In this document: piece after piece, positions 4,950 through 5,130 of the stretch
Layout: every line of letters starts with the position of its first letter
Position numbering within the stretch: the first letter of the stretch is position 1
NCBI GenBank assembly: GCA_027490555.1
Contig: JAIXXW010000112.1
Location: 1-5,130, forward strand
Direction of reading: 5' to 3'
Length of the DNA: 5,130 nucleotides
From: Comamonadaceae bacterium
Lineage (GTDB): Bacteria > Pseudomonadota > Gammaproteobacteria > Burkholderiales > Burkholderiaceae_C
Notes under the pieces: generated by a model
Database searches by the model: none
The model's input: only the letters and a program-made list of their open reading frames with translations
Told to the model about the DNA's origin: nothing
Position numbers and translations under genes: made by a program

Positions 4950-5130
4950 TGAAACGCCACTTCGGCAAAGCTGCGCAGTTTGCGGCTGTGCAGTTGCTCG
5001 GGCCCCGCATCGCGCAGCAGGGTCACGGCGCGGATGCCGATCTGCAGGTGCTGGTGGACGCGTTCGCGGTAAAAGTGGTTGGCCATGCCGGGCAGCTTGA
5101 TCTCGCCGTGCAGCGGCTTGTCGCTCACGC
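4946..5130 (-). CDS. Unidentified gene, 3' end only (start outside window)
   Basis: The minus-strand frame is open from the window edge to a TGA at 4946-4948. It contains SDKPLHGEIKLPGMANHFY, then RERVHQHLQIGIRAVTLLRD and a tail ending SFAEVAFQ. The regular GC-rich codon use, typical of third-position G/C bias, and the lack of stop codons point to a genuine coding end. The ATG-like codon at 5126-5128 is not necessarily the start, since the frame remains open to the edge. I do not recognise the family. The tail is amphipathic, mostly helical-looking, and has no membrane segment. It probably marks the return to ordinary chromosomal genes beyond the accessory island. Confidence 0.6.
   Translation of the reverse strand, partial: VSDKPLHGEIKLPGMANHFYRERVHQHLQIGIRAVTLLRDAGPEQLHSRKLRSFAEVAFQ

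Noticed and set aside
1..5130. CRISPR array, rRNA, tRNA or insertion sequence
   Set aside because: There are no regularly spaced identical repeats with spacers, no RNA gene signatures and no transposase-like frame. The 22-bp repeats at 4599-4664 are contiguous without spacers.

Overview
The window looks like a chromosomal stretch from a Gram-negative bacterium, probably a betaproteobacterium of the Comamonadaceae type. This is inferred from moderately high GC, proteobacterial-looking proteins and a secreted RTX-type protein. I could not search databases, so the lineage is a guess from general appearance.

Positions 1-1845 hold the 3' part of a large repetitive secreted or surface protein on the + strand. 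It has imperfect repeats of about 55 residues, four tandem calcium-binding RTX nonapeptides and a C-terminal domain expected to direct type I secretion. A strong intrinsic terminator follows at 1865-1899. The first ~210 bases use different codons from the rest and look like the last unit of a tandem array whose remainder lies upstream of the window.

Positions 1900-3340 are a mosaic on the + strand. In order there are a short doubtful ORF, a cysteine-rich small protein (2162-2398), a broken HipB-like helix-turn-helix gene (2436-2608), an intact helix-turn-helix regulator of antitoxin type (2610-3071) and a truncated HipA-like kinase start (3123-3278). A 68-bp sequence occurs twice, 687 bp apart, just upstream of and into the starts of the two broken hip genes. 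Each copy can fold into a hairpin whose loop begins with an ATG.

Positions 3313-4584 encode, on the minus strand and convergent with the hipA remnant, a complete AAA_14/DUF4143 ATPase with a PD-(D/E)XK-like C-terminal motif. Its upstream side carries three AT-rich direct repeats spaced exactly 22 bp apart, then a 43-bp scrap of a second copy of the same ATPase family, then the C-terminal end of a BrnA-like antitoxin on the + strand. From 4946 to the window edge is the 3' end of an unidentified minus-strand gene.

Overall, positions 2400-4830 read as a degraded toxin-antitoxin and ATPase island between two ordinary host genes. Several systems (HipBA, BrnTA, a second DUF4143 ATPase) survive only as fragments, while one regulator and one ATPase appear intact. 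I see no transposase, RNA gene or CRISPR array.
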